Shown here piece by piece: positions 20,233-29,757 of a DNA stretch of 64,000 nucleotides (within the stretch, counting starts at the first letter, position 1; the number at the start of each line of letters is the position of its first letter). The notes under the pieces were generated by a model that saw only the letters and a list, made by a program, of their open reading frames with translations, was not told the origin of the DNA and searched no databases. Both the position numbers and the translations under genes were made by a program. Location: contig CANHQK010000005.1 of assembly GCA_947462765.1 (NCBI GenBank), positions 1 through 64,000 on the forward strand, read 5' to 3'. This stretch comes from Bdellovibrionales bacterium. Lineage in GTDB: Bacteria; Bdellovibrionota; UBA1018; CAIMNF01.

Positions 20233-22372
20233 ACTCAGCCGGAGCGTCAAACAGGGATTCCGGGACGACCAGCAGATCCTGAGCTTCGAAGAATATCTGA
20301 AAATCCTGAAGGATGAGCCGCAACGGCAACTGCGCGGTACAGCGGGCTATGCTGCGGACATGCTCGAGCATTACGGGAAACACGGGAGGGGCTTCCAAGT
20401 CTTCCGGGGCAAAGTCATCGGGCTCGAGCAAGTGCAGGAGCAGATTTACCGAATCCTGCGGGCATTCTCGAATCAGGGAATCAATAACCGTTTGATTCTG
20501 CTTCATGGTCCGAACGGGAGCGCTAAAAGTACCTTGGTCTCGGCCCTGATGGACGGACTCAGTGACTACTCGAGGGCCAAGGAAGGCGCTTTGTACACCT
20601 TCTCGTGGATTTTTCCGATCGACAAAGTCACCCGCGGAAGTCTCGGCATCCGGACTGGAGACCAAGAGCGGCGCTCGGGAAGTCTCTCGACTTACGCTTA
20701 CCTTCCGGATGAGGAAATTGCCTGCATCATTCCGAGCGAACTCCGGGATCATCCAGTCCTGCTGATTCCCGCCGAGGAGCGGGCAAAGTGGTTCGGGGAA
20801 TACGATTTCACGATCCCGACGCGCCTGAGGGAAGGCGGACTTTCACATCGTGATCAGTTGATTTATCAGGCCCTGCTCTACAGCTATCAAGGAGATTACT
20901 CCCAGGTCCTGAAACATATCCGAGTGGAGCGTTTCACCTTATCGCGCATTTACCGGACTGGACTGATCACGGTCGAACCCCAGATGCATGTCGATGCCCA
21001 TTATCAGCAACTGACCATGAACCGGTCCTTGTCACAGCTTCCGGCCAGCTTGCAGGGTATCAATCTGTTTTCGATTAGCGGTGATCTGGCCGAGGCGAAT
21101 CGTGGCATCATCGATTACAACGACCTCCTGAAACGCCCGCTCGACAGCTATAAGTACCTGTTGACCGCCTGTGAGACGGCCAAGGTCAATGTCGGGGGCA
21201 GCATCCTCCATCTCGACACGGTTTTCATCGGATCTTCAAATGAGCTCCAGCTCGACGCATTCAAGGAATACCCTGACTTCAGCAGTTTCAAGGGCAGGAT
21301 TGAACTCGTGAAGGTCCCCTACTTACTCAGGCTATCGGAGGAGCAACAGGTCTACGGGCCGATGCTTTCCTCGATTGCCGGCAATAAGCCAGTGACCCCA
21401 CATACGGCATGGACGATTGCCATGTGGTCCGTCTTGACTCGGTTGAAACGTCCCCACCATGACCACTATTCGGAGGAACTGTCCAAAGTGGTCGAACGTC
21501 TGACCCCGCTTGAGAAGTTAAAGCTCTATGAGAATGGTGAACTTCCCGAAAGAGTTTCGGCAGAGGAGCGCAAGCACCTGAAAGCCTCGTTGGCCCGAAT
21601 CGAAGAAGAGTATGCCAACGTACCGTACTACGAGGGGCGAACAGGCGCCTCGGCGAGAGAACTGAAATCACTCCTGATTGATGCCGCACAAAATCCCCAG
21701 TTCAAGACACTATCCCCCTTGGCGGTGATCCAGGAGCTGAAGAAATTCGTGAAGCGGATCACTGAGTACGAGTTCCTCCGGCAGGACCCCGTGGATCAGT
21801 ACCATGACCATGAGAAGTTCATCGATGTGGTCTTGGATGAGTATGCGCAACTGGTGGACCGGGAGGTCCGTGAGTGCCTGGGCCTTTATGATACGCGCCA
21901 GTGGGGCGATTTCATGCGTCGGTATATCGGGCATTTGTCGTCTCTCCTCAAGAAAGAGCGGATCAAGAATCCGATTACAGGTGGCTATGAGGAACCCGAT
22001 CAGGCTCTTTTGAAAGAGTTTGAGATGATTGTCGGAGCTCCGACCGAGGAAGAGGCCCGGACCCAGTTCCGGAGGAACCTGATCACGCAGATCGGTGCTT
22101 GGGCGCTCGATCATCCGAATGAGCAGATGGATTACTTCAAGGTGTTTCCCGAGATGCGCGTGAAAATGGAGAAGCACTTTTACGAGAGCCAGAAGGCTCT
22201 GCTTCAAAAGATGCATACTGCGCTCAAACAGTTCGGTACGGACCATGAGGAGCCGACGTCGGAGGGCTCGAAGCTGGCGACGTTGACGATTCAGAATATG
22301 CAGAAGAAGTTTGGGTATGGGGTGGATGGAGCCAAGGAAGTGATTGGTTTCCTGATGTCCCGCTCTAACTGA
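20219..22372 (+). CDS. prkA: PrkA-family serine protein kinase (AAA+)
   Basis: FRGKVIGLEQVQEQIYRILRAFSNQGINNRLILLHGPNGSAKSTLVSALMDGL; FIGSSNELQLDAFKEYPDFSSFKGRIELVKVPYLL; PrkA-like C-term. Confidence 0.93.
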   Translation: MDLNELSRSVKQGFRDDQQILSFEEYLKILKDEPQRQLRGTAGYAADMLEHYGKHGRGFQVFRGKVIGLEQVQEQIYRILRAFSNQGINNRLILLHGPNGSAKSTLVSALMDGLSDYSRAKEGALYTFSWIFPIDKVTRGSLGIRTGDQERRSGSLSTYAYLPDEEIACIIPSELRDHPVLLIPAEERAKWFGEYDFTIPTRLREGGLSHRDQLIYQALLYSYQGDYSQVLKHIRVERFTLSRIYRTGLITVEPQMHVDAHYQQLTMNRSLSQLPASLQGINLFSISGDLAEANRGIIDYNDLLKRPLDSYKYLLTACETAKVNVGGSILHLDTVFIGSSNELQLDAFKEYPDFSSFKGRIELVKVPYLLRLSEEQQVYGPMLSSIAGNKPVTPHTAWTIAMWSVLTRLKRPHHDHYSEELSKVVERLTPLEKLKLYENGELPERVSAEERKHLKASLARIEEEYANVPYYEGRTGASARELKSLLIDAAQNPQFKTLSPLAVIQELKKFVKRITEYEFLRQDPVDQYHDHEKFIDVVLDEYAQLVDREVRECLGLYDTRQWGDFMRRYIGHLSSLLKKERIKNPITGGYEEPDQALLKEFEMIVGAPTEEEARTQFRRNLITQIGAWALDHPNEQMDYFKVFPEMRVKMEKHFYESQKALLQKMHTALKQFGTDHEEPTSEGSKLATLTIQNMQKKFGYGVDGAKEVIGFLMSRSN

Positions 22373-22390
22373 CCCCTTTGACTGTTGGTC
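22366..22390 (+). repeat. Left terminal inverted repeat of the IS
   Basis: taactgacccctttgactgttggtc; contains the prkA stop codon TGA (22370-22372). Confidence 0.88.
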
Positions 22391-22397
22391 GCTCCCA

Positions 22398-23306
22398 TTA
22401 ACCGTTTGTCAAAACCTGATTGTGATAATCGACATATATTGCGAGGTGATCTCTTAGCCCTTGAATGGTCTTTGTTGTGCACCAGGTCCTTCTGAGTAAG
22501 CGATTCATATTTGCTCTCATCATGGCGAAGGTGTGATTCAGCGCGAAGAGAGGGTCATATACCAATTGTTTCAACTCTCCCTGCCCTGTCACGGCTCCTC
22601 TACCACCAGGAGTTGTTTCATGTCGGGAAAATGGAAAGTACTTCTTTAGGAAGAAGGGGTAATGAGGGTTCTGGTCGGACAAAAACTCGGCATCGCCCCG
22701 GACTAGGGGTCTCAAATCCCGGAACAGTGAGCCCCACCCCTTCCGTCGTTCATCCGATCTCTTTCCATACTTCCTCAATGCAATCTTGGCTTGAAGGCCC
22801 CGGGCAGGCATCCGTGAAACGTGAAATCCAAGAATTTTACGCGTACTGGGATCAACGGCCAACGCCACACTGAGCGGTTTCAACTTAGAGTGTTCAGAGG
22901 TTTCCAAATCATCGAATTGAACCTTTGAGATCGGATGCTGTTTGTAGACATTCAGCCGCCGTAGCTCCCTCTCCGAACACTGCCGTGCGATGAATCGGAA
23001 GTAACGCACCACGGTCTTTTTATCAACACCGAGAAGCCGTGCGGCCCTTCTTTGCGAGACCGTAGAGGCCATCATCCGATACAGCGGGGTAATGATTCTA
23101 CGTTTTTTCTGCCTGTACCTAGCCGTCCCGGTACTCTGAGAAAAGCTCAGCCCGCAAATCCTACATTTGAAACGTCTGATATGTCGGCTATCGTTGGCAC
23201 GAAAGAACGTCCCATAAGAGATCACGGATCCATTTTCCGGACTATGATTTGAAGAAGGATGGTCTTTAAAACGAGGGCAGCCTGGTTTCATGGATACCTC
23301 TTCCAC
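22398..23306 (-). CDS. Transposase, IS1-like/DDE type with N-terminal zinc ribbon and HTH
   Basis: FKCRICGLSFSQSTGTARYRQKKRRI; HTH SQRRAARLLGVDKKTVVRYFRF; D motifs VQFDDLETSEHSKLKPLSVALAVD and RGDAEFLSDQNPHYP; C-term NHTFAMMRANMNRLLRRTWCTTKT. Confidence 0.8.
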   Translation of the reverse strand: MEEVSMKPGCPRFKDHPSSNHSPENGSVISYGTFFRANDSRHIRRFKCRICGLSFSQSTGTARYRQKKRRIITPLYRMMASTVSQRRAARLLGVDKKTVVRYFRFIARQCSERELRRLNVYKQHPISKVQFDDLETSEHSKLKPLSVALAVDPSTRKILGFHVSRMPARGLQAKIALRKYGKRSDERRKGWGSLFRDLRPLVRGDAEFLSDQNPHYPFFLKKYFPFSRHETTPGGRGAVTGQGELKQLVYDPLFALNHTFAMMRANMNRLLRRTWCTTKTIQGLRDHLAIYVDYHNQVLTNG

Positions 23307-23341
23307 AAAAACCAGGCCAAAAAAGCGATCCCTCTAATTCA

Positions 23342-23366
23342 GACCAACAGGGAAAGGGGTCAGTTA
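23342..23366 (-). repeat. Right terminal inverted repeat of the IS
   Basis: Reverse complement taactgacccctttccctgttggtc; contains the stop codon of the convergent metallopeptidase gene (23360-23362). Confidence 0.88.
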
Positions 23367-24943
23367 ACGGGGAAACCCCTAGCCTTGAACCTGCCCACCA
23401 CCGCCTGCACATCCTGCGGATACAACTGCCGAGCCGCCACCACATAAGCCTTCGCAGCGTCCGCCTGGCCCGAACGCTCGTTCAAGCTCGCAATCGCCGT
23501 CCAAAACAGCTTATCAGCCTTCTCTTTACCAATCGTCTCGAGAATCTCCACACACACCGTAGCCCACAATTGGCCTGCCGTATGGATCGACCCGCGAGCT
23601 CCCTCCGGATACTTCGCCGCCACATTCGTCACACGACCGGGCCAGAATTCATTGTGCCCGTCGAAGGAAAACGTCCAATTGTACGCAATATGCCCGGGCT
23701 TCATGAACGTCCGCGAGTAAGATGCCGCCCAGTAATCCCCGGTACCCTCACTGAGCCCTTCTACCTGAGAAAGGTGCCCCTTCGTGAACCAGGAATGGAG
23801 CGCATGACCGAGCTCGTGGATGATCACGTCATGATCCTGAGCATCGTCCACCCCGCCTTGGCCGAACGCCAACTCGTCCGAGAACGGGCTGTAGTGAGAG
23901 TTATCATCCCCATTCAATCCATGAGGATCCACTTTGATCCCGCCTTTGTACTTGATCGGCTTGGCATTGAATCCGAGCTTGCCATTCAAATACTTCAGGT
24001 TCTTGTCGATATGGTAATACACGTTGACGCCATCAAAGCAGGCATCATTGCGCTTCAGATCGATCCGGTCACCGAAGGTGCACTCGGGATTCTTAGGATT
24101 CTCAGAATCCACAATCACCACATTCGGACCCGAAAGAACATACTTGCCGTTCTTCTGGTCAAGGTTATCGATCGTCACCTGAGTCAGAGCCGACTCGAAG
24201 AATGGATTGTGGGCATTGTTGGCATCGATCCCTTGAGCGGATTTACCCGACTTGATCGTCGGATTCGGATCGAAAACTTTAGCAGCCACCGGACCACGCC
24301 CGTGAGGACGGACATGAACCGAAAGATCGCGTGACCGGTGGATCCGACCATCCATCGCATCCACCAGGATCTCCCACGCGTAGAGGCGATCATTCGGAGA
24401 TGCCAACTGGATCTTGTAAACCGAGCGAAGCGAACCGGAGACCATCATCATGATCTTCGACGTCTCAAGCCGGGTCGGAGAGGACCTCATCTGGAGAACT
24501 TCGAAAGCCCGATCGAGTGCATTTTCTTCGGTCAGCTGGAAATTCTGCTTGGAAAAATACTCTAGTCCGTAACCATTGGCCGACCCGATGTAGTCACTCA
24601 CATAACCGAGGACCTGCAAGTCCTTCGAAAGGGTCAGAACCAGATTGGCGCCGTCGACCGGTAGACCATTCGACATCTGCTGGAAACGCACCGAGAACCC
24701 GGCCGGGGTCGGGGTGACCGACTCAAACGCCAGGTCCGAGAGATCGTCCCGGAGACCCAGTTCGGAGGCCAACCTCACCAGAAAATGCCTGGCAGCTGCC
24801 TCAGGCGAAGACGCCCGCTCGAGTTGCATGTATGCTTTAGAAGCCGGAACCACCTGAAAAGCGGCATTAGCGGAACCGGACACTACTGCTGATGTAGCAA
24901 TCATTGCTACCAGTAATGGATGAATCATATTTCCCCCTCTCAT
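23360..24943 (-). CDS. Secreted thermolysin-like zinc metallopeptidase with FTP-type propeptide
   Basis: DHDVIIHELGHALHSWFTKGHLSQVEGLSEGTGDYWAASYSR (HExxH...E); signal peptide; likely true start MIHPLLVAM preceded by gaggggg. Confidence 0.88.
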   Translation of the reverse strand: MRGGNMIHPLLVAMIATSAVVSGSANAAFQVVPASKAYMQLERASSPEAAARHFLVRLASELGLRDDLSDLAFESVTPTPAGFSVRFQQMSNGLPVDGANLVLTLSKDLQVLGYVSDYIGSANGYGLEYFSKQNFQLTEENALDRAFEVLQMRSSPTRLETSKIMMMVSGSLRSVYKIQLASPNDRLYAWEILVDAMDGRIHRSRDLSVHVRPHGRGPVAAKVFDPNPTIKSGKSAQGIDANNAHNPFFESALTQVTIDNLDQKNGKYVLSGPNVVIVDSENPKNPECTFGDRIDLKRNDACFDGVNVYYHIDKNLKYLNGKLGFNAKPIKYKGGIKVDPHGLNGDDNSHYSPFSDELAFGQGGVDDAQDHDVIIHELGHALHSWFTKGHLSQVEGLSEGTGDYWAASYSRTFMKPGHIAYNWTFSFDGHNEFWPGRVTNVAAKYPEGARGSIHTAGQLWATVCVEILETIGKEKADKLFWTAIASLNERSGQADAAKAYVVAARQLYPQDVQAVVGRFKARGFPVN

Positions 24944-25014
24944 CCCTGATGCTGAAGAGGGTAAGGAACAAAGGTGGAATTAGCAAATCTTTTTATGGTA
25001 AAGAAATTTTCCTA

Positions 25015-26226
25015 ATGAGTGACACCACGAAGAAAATCACCGGGACGGAATACCGGGTCACCCATTCCGTCGGACCGAATCAGGCGGGAATCCGCCTGGA
25101 CCGGTTCCTCATGGACCGTTACACTCGGCGCTCCAGGGAGCAATTGAAGCGCGCGATCGACTCGGGAGCAGTCACCGTTCTCCGTGAACATGCCCGTCAT
25201 CAGACCCTTGGAAAAATCAAGGCGAGCTTTGCCCTTCAACCAGGCGACATCGTGCAAGTTTTATCCATCCGAAGACCCGAGCCGGAAGTCGACTTCAACT
25301 ACAAGGTCCTTTATCAGGATGAAGAGATTCTCGTCATCAGCAAGCCGCCCCGCCTGCCTGTGCACCCTGCAGGACGATTCTTCTTCAACACCCTGCTCAT
25401 CCACCTGAAAACCGATGGCTTCAAGGTGGACTTGGCAAGCGAGCGCAAGTACTATCTCGTGCACCGCATTGACAAGGAAACCAGCGGGGTGCTTCTACTC
25501 GCCAAGACCAAAGAAGCCTGCAATGCGTTGACCTCGCAATTCCGGAACCGGGAAACCGAAAAGTACTACTTGGCGATCGTCCGGGGTCGCCCCGAACAGA
25601 GTCATTTCACGGTCGAAACTCCGATCGGAAAAAACCCAAAAGGTCGAATCGGCCTCAAAATGGTCGCCTTACCTGTCGAATCGGGAGGTCTTCCATCTGA
25701 AACCCGATTCGAGAGGGTCGAGTCCCGCAAGGGTACCCAGGGTGAATTCACTCTGATGGCCTGCTTCCCGAGAACCGGTCGCCAGCACCAGATCCGGGTC
25801 CATGCGGAAATCGCTGGCTATCCCCTGGTCGGTGACAAGGTGTATGGAATTCCCGAAGAGGACGTCTTGACCCTTCTGGATGGCAATCGCGAAGATCTTC
25901 GATCGGAGGTCTCACCCGACCCGGTTGAAAGCGAGGATACGAGCGGGTCCGAATCGGATGTTTTGGAGACTGGCGCTTACCCGGAGGGTGACTCGGATGA
26001 GGATGCCCCCTTTGAGATCCCAGGGCCAGTGTCCACGACATACGCGGAAATCCAAGCACGACTCCTGATTCCCCGACACGCTCTCCATGCAGCCGGACTC
26101 CGATTCCGCCATCCCTCCACTGGAAAGGTCATGGCCTTCGAGGCCGACTTGCCGGACGATCTCCGGAAGTTTTTTGAAGACCTAACCGGAACACCCCTCG
26201 CGCCGTTCCGGACGGCACATTGGTAA
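25015..26226 (+). CDS. RluC/RluD-family 23S rRNA pseudouridine synthase with an acidic insertion
   Basis: S4-like N-term; VHPAGRFFFNTL...LVHRIDKETSGVLLLAKT; FPRTGRQHQIRVHAEIAGYPLVGDKVYG; HALHAAGLRFRHP. The ORF track starts at 24904; ATG at 25015 is more likely. Confidence 0.9.
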   Translation: MSDTTKKITGTEYRVTHSVGPNQAGIRLDRFLMDRYTRRSREQLKRAIDSGAVTVLREHARHQTLGKIKASFALQPGDIVQVLSIRRPEPEVDFNYKVLYQDEEILVISKPPRLPVHPAGRFFFNTLLIHLKTDGFKVDLASERKYYLVHRIDKETSGVLLLAKTKEACNALTSQFRNRETEKYYLAIVRGRPEQSHFTVETPIGKNPKGRIGLKMVALPVESGGLPSETRFERVESRKGTQGEFTLMACFPRTGRQHQIRVHAEIAGYPLVGDKVYGIPEEDVLTLLDGNREDLRSEVSPDPVESEDTSGSESDVLETGAYPEGDSDEDAPFEIPGPVSTTYAEIQARLLIPRHALHAAGLRFRHPSTGKVMAFEADLPDDLRKFFEDLTGTPLAPFRTAHW

Positions 26227-26240
26227 CGATCCGAGCGGAA

Positions 26241-26969
26241 TCAAGCCCGGATCAAACCGCCATCGACCGCAATTACCTGGCCCGTGATGTAAGCGGATTC
26301 AGGCGCTGCGAGAAAAGCAGCCAGCTTTCCGTGTTCGAACGGCTCAGCCAGCCTTTTCAGTGGAACAGTCTGCTCGATATGGCTTGAACCACCGGTGATC
26401 AACGGATCTCCAGTGCGGGTATATCCCGGTAAGATGGCATTGACCGTAATCTGTTCGGACGCCAGTTCCCGGGACAGCGACTTAGTGAGAGAAGCGAGTC
26501 CGGCTCGCAAGGAACTCGAAATAGGAAGCCCCGGAATCGGCTCTCGCGCTGCTGTAGACAGCACGAAGATCACCCGGGGAGAAACCGAGCTCTTAAGCGC
26601 CGGAAGCGACGCCTGTAGCGCCTCAAGGGGGGCCAGATACAATTTCTGGAATCCGTCTTTCCAGTCCTCGGGCTTCAGGTACTCGACATACCCTTTCACC
26701 GGAGCGGGTGAATGGAGCACGAGGATGTCGAGTCCGCCCCATTTCTCGATCAGTTTTTCGACTGCCGGACGGGTTGAGCCCGGAAACGAATGATCGACCT
26801 GAACCGTCTCCTCGATCGGCATGAGGCTCCTCGCCTCCAGCAAACGCTCGGCTGTACGACCGGTAACGGCCACCCGTGCCCCTTCATTGAGCAACTCCGA
26901 GGCGATGCCGAATCCGATCCCACCCGAAGCACACAACACCAGAGCTTTCTTACCGTCGAGCTTACCCAT
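26241..26969 (-). CDS. Short-chain dehydrogenase/reductase
   Basis: KKALVLCASGGIGFGIASELLNEGARVAVTGR; GLPISSSLRAGLASLTKSLSRELASEQITVNAILPGYTRT; ITGQVIAVDGGLI. Confidence 0.9.
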   Translation of the reverse strand: MGKLDGKKALVLCASGGIGFGIASELLNEGARVAVTGRTAERLLEARSLMPIEETVQVDHSFPGSTRPAVEKLIEKWGGLDILVLHSPAPVKGYVEYLKPEDWKDGFQKLYLAPLEALQASLPALKSSVSPRVIFVLSTAAREPIPGLPISSSLRAGLASLTKSLSRELASEQITVNAILPGYTRTGDPLITGGSSHIEQTVPLKRLAEPFEHGKLAAFLAAPESAYITGQVIAVDGGLIRA

Positions 26970-27587
26970 TCACTTTCCGATTTTTCCGACGATCTCACCG
27001 AGCTTGCTCGAAGAAGATGCTTCTACTTCCTTATGTAATGAATTCCCGTGAGCATCGATTGTGACCACGACAGGAAACTTTTCCACTCTGAGTTTCCAGA
27101 TCGCCTCCGGGCTTCCGAAGGTTTCAAGTCCGTAAACCCCCTCTACAGCCCGGATTCGTTCGGCCAGGACCTGAGCCGCCCCACCTACTGCATGCAAATA
27201 AACACACCCGAACTTCTTGCAGGCTTCTCGGGTTTTTTCGCCCATTCCGCCTTTTCCGATCACGGCTTTCAAGCCGAACTTCTCGATGATCCCCGCCTGA
27301 TAGGGCTCCTCGCGGATCGAAGTGGTGGGACCGGCGGCGGTCGCCACCCAGTTCTTGCCCTTTTTCATCATCACGGGTCCGCAATGGTAAATGATCGAAT
27401 TCTTGAGATCGACCTCCTTAACCGGGGGTTCATTGCCATCGTGCAACCACTTGTGTACCGCATCCCGACCCGTCAAGAGCAAGCCGGTGATCTCCACCAT
27501 GTCGCCTACTTTGAGACTCCGGATTTTTTCCTCGGTAAACGGCGCGGTCAACTGAATCGCCCCGCCCTCACGTTCTAGTACAGCCAT
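26970..27587 (-). CDS. Class I fumarate hydratase, beta (C-terminal) subunit
   Basis: LKVGDMVEITGLLLTGRDAVHKWL...IIYHCGPVMMKKGKNWVATAAGPTTSIREEPYQAGIIEKFGLKAVIGKGGMG. Confidence 0.93.
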   Translation of the reverse strand: MAVLEREGGAIQLTAPFTEEKIRSLKVGDMVEITGLLLTGRDAVHKWLHDGNEPPVKEVDLKNSIIYHCGPVMMKKGKNWVATAAGPTTSIREEPYQAGIIEKFGLKAVIGKGGMGEKTREACKKFGCVYLHAVGGAAQVLAERIRAVEGVYGLETFGSPEAIWKLRVEKFPVVVTIDAHGNSLHKEVEASSSSKLGEIVGKIGK

Positions 27588-28468
27588 TTCTGAATCTCCC
27601 CTTTATTACTCACCTTGGCGCCCTGACGACGGAAGGCCCAACACATGTAAGAAACGCTGACAAAAAATGAAGCCGGGACCCGATTGAGCGCGGTGATCTT
27701 TGTGGCAAGCAAGGTGGTTTTCCCGCCAAAACCCATCGGACCGATCCCGAGTTCATTCGCCTCACGGGTGATACGCTCTTCGAGTGCCGCCAGTTCCGGA
27801 TTCCGATTCCGGTCACCGAGCTTTCTCAAAAACTCCTCTTTCGAAGCGGCGTAACCGGTACCACGGTCACCGCCGATCGCCACTCCCAGAATCCCAGGAC
27901 CGCAGCCCTTGCCTTGGGCATTCTGAACGGCATCGAGGATGCACTTCTCTACGCCTTTGAGGTCACGCCCCGCCCCGACACGCGAGTCAGGAAGACTGTA
28001 CTGAGCGCCGACGTTCTCACACCCGCCTCCTTTCAGCATGAGCTTGATTTCAAAATGATCTTTCTTCCAGGGCTCTGCGTGGATCACGGGAGCGCCGGGC
28101 CCGATGTTGTTTCCGCTGTTTTTACCGGTGATGGAATCCACACTGTTCTGACGGAGGTAGCCCTTCTTGGTGGCGGAAACCACGGCTTTCTTAATCAATT
28201 TTTGAAGCTTTTCGTAATCAGTCTTCATCGGAAAATGAATGTAAAACAAGACTGTACCGGTATCCTGGCAGAGCGGCTGGGACTTGCGTTTGGCGATATC
28301 CACGTTGTCACAGATGATGTTCATCGCATAGGCGGCTGAAGATCCGGCCTGTTCGGCCTCGCGCCCCTTTTCAATCGCCTCGAACACATCGTCCGGCAGC
28401 TCGGCTGATGTCTTCCGGATGATCTCCACCAAAGAGTCATGAAGTCTGGTTTCCAATGTCTTATTCAT
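27575..28468 (-). CDS. Class I fumarate hydratase, alpha (N-terminal) subunit
   Basis: AMNIICDNVDIAKRKSQPLCQDTGTVLFYIHFP; GNNIGPGAPVIHAEPW; GCGPGILGVAIGGDRGTGY; ELGIGPMGFGGKTTLLATKI. Confidence 0.94.
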   Translation of the reverse strand: MNKTLETRLHDSLVEIIRKTSAELPDDVFEAIEKGREAEQAGSSAAYAMNIICDNVDIAKRKSQPLCQDTGTVLFYIHFPMKTDYEKLQKLIKKAVVSATKKGYLRQNSVDSITGKNSGNNIGPGAPVIHAEPWKKDHFEIKLMLKGGGCENVGAQYSLPDSRVGAGRDLKGVEKCILDAVQNAQGKGCGPGILGVAIGGDRGTGYAASKEEFLRKLGDRNRNPELAALEERITREANELGIGPMGFGGKTTLLATKITALNRVPASFFVSVSYMCWAFRRQGAKVSNKGEIQKWLY

Positions 28469-28515
28469 GAAGAAAACTTTAACTCGACGCCCCCGGTCAA
28501 TGCTAGAGTCAAATC

Positions 28516-29757
28516 ATGTTTTTGGTCTGGCTCACTCTCTGGATCACTCTCCGGATTACGGATGTCCACGCCAGAGATCTCACTTATGAAGACTGTGTCC
28601 GTATCGTGGCGCAAAAAAACCCCGAGCTTGGCAGTGCACAAGAGAACCTCCGTTCAGCCGAGGAGTCCGTTGCGGGTGCCTACTCACCGTTTTTTCCGGA
28701 ACTCTCTGCAGGCTTATCGGCTAGCCGGCAATCTCCTGCCTCGATTTACGGCGACCCGCTTCATGGGTTGAATGCCCAGCTCCGGATGAATCTGTTTTCT
28801 GGCCTTCGCGACTTCGCTTCGATCCGTCAGGCCAGAGCACGCAGGGCAGTAGCGGAAGCGACTCTGGATCAAACCCGGGCTCGCGTGAGCTTTCTGCTCA
28901 GAAAGGCCTATGCCCAGTATCGCTACGCACGTGAGAACCGTGATTTGGCCGAGAAAATCCGTGAGAGAAGGGCTCAGAATGAGCGTTTGGTGAGAGCACT
29001 CTACGAGAACGGCAGGGAGAACAAAGGTTCCTACTTGCTTTCGAAAGCGCTCCTCGAGCAAGCCGTGTTCGAAACTCGCGTGGCTCGCGATCAAGCGGTG
29101 ATCGCATCCCAACAACTGGCTCACGTCCTGGGTGAGGATTCTTTTGACATCGAACCGACCGGAGAAGTTCCGGTCCAAACCCCTCCGGAAGGTCTCAATG
29201 CCGCCGATTTTCTGATGGAGACCCCGCTACACCGCATCCGGAAGGCCCAACAAGAGCTGGCGGAAGCGCAAGCGAGTGGATCATGGAGCGGATTCCTTCC
29301 CAGTCTGGACCTTACCGGAAGTACTTCAAATCGCAGTGACCGCCCCCTTCCCGGGGAAAACCGCCAGTGGAACCTCGGTCTCAGCCTGACCATCCCGCTG
29401 TTCAGCGGACTCTCAACATTCCGTGAAGTCCGCGCTCGTTCTGCTCTAGAGCGTGCCGCCACCGCGGATCTTCAGGCGACCGACTTCGACATCTTAAACG
29501 AGCTCCGGCAAAATCTGTTCTCGTTCCAGCAGTCAGTGGAGAAGTGGAGGGTGGATCTCACCACTCTCGAAGCGGCTACGGTCCGTGCCACCATCTCCAG
29601 GAAGCGCTACAATAATGGAATCCTCATGTTCGAACAGTGGGACATCATCGAAACCGATCTGATCAACCGCCAAAAGACCGCCCTGATCAGCAAAAGAGAC
29701 CGGATCATCGCGGAAAGCGCCTGGATGCAGAGCCGGGGCAAAGGAGACCTTCCATGA
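28516..29757 (+). CDS. TolC-family outer-membrane efflux protein
   Basis: Signal peptide and long alpha-helical OEP-type repeats; cotranscribed with macA/macB-like genes. Confidence 0.9.
   Translation: MFLVWLTLWITLRITDVHARDLTYEDCVRIVAQKNPELGSAQENLRSAEESVAGAYSPFFPELSAGLSASRQSPASIYGDPLHGLNAQLRMNLFSGLRDFASIRQARARRAVAEATLDQTRARVSFLLRKAYAQYRYARENRDLAEKIRERRAQNERLVRALYENGRENKGSYLLSKALLEQAVFETRVARDQAVIASQQLAHVLGEDSFDIEPTGEVPVQTPPEGLNAADFLMETPLHRIRKAQQELAEAQASGSWSGFLPSLDLTGSTSNRSDRPLPGENRQWNLGLSLTIPLFSGLSTFREVRARSALERAATADLQATDFDILNELRQNLFSFQQSVEKWRVDLTTLEAATVRATISRKRYNNGILMFEQWDIIETDLINRQKTALISKRDRIIAESAWMQSRGKGDLP

Larger units (their letters stand above)
22366..23366 (-). mobile_element. ~1.0 kb insertion sequence with 25-bp terminal inverted repeats
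   Basis: 22366-22390 taactgacccctttgactgttggtc versus reverse complement of 23342-23366 taactgacccctttccctgttggtc: 23/25 identical, bracketing one transposase ORF. Confidence 0.88.

Noticed and set aside
22360-23372. Target-site duplication of the IS
   Set aside because: Flanks (cgctc / acggg) do not match; only TA/A-rich similarity inside the repeat boundary, so no TSD is claimed.
23570-24334. 254-aa plus-strand ORF opposite the metallopeptidase
   Set aside because: Antisense to a well-supported CDS; Arg/His-rich composition typical of a shadow frame.
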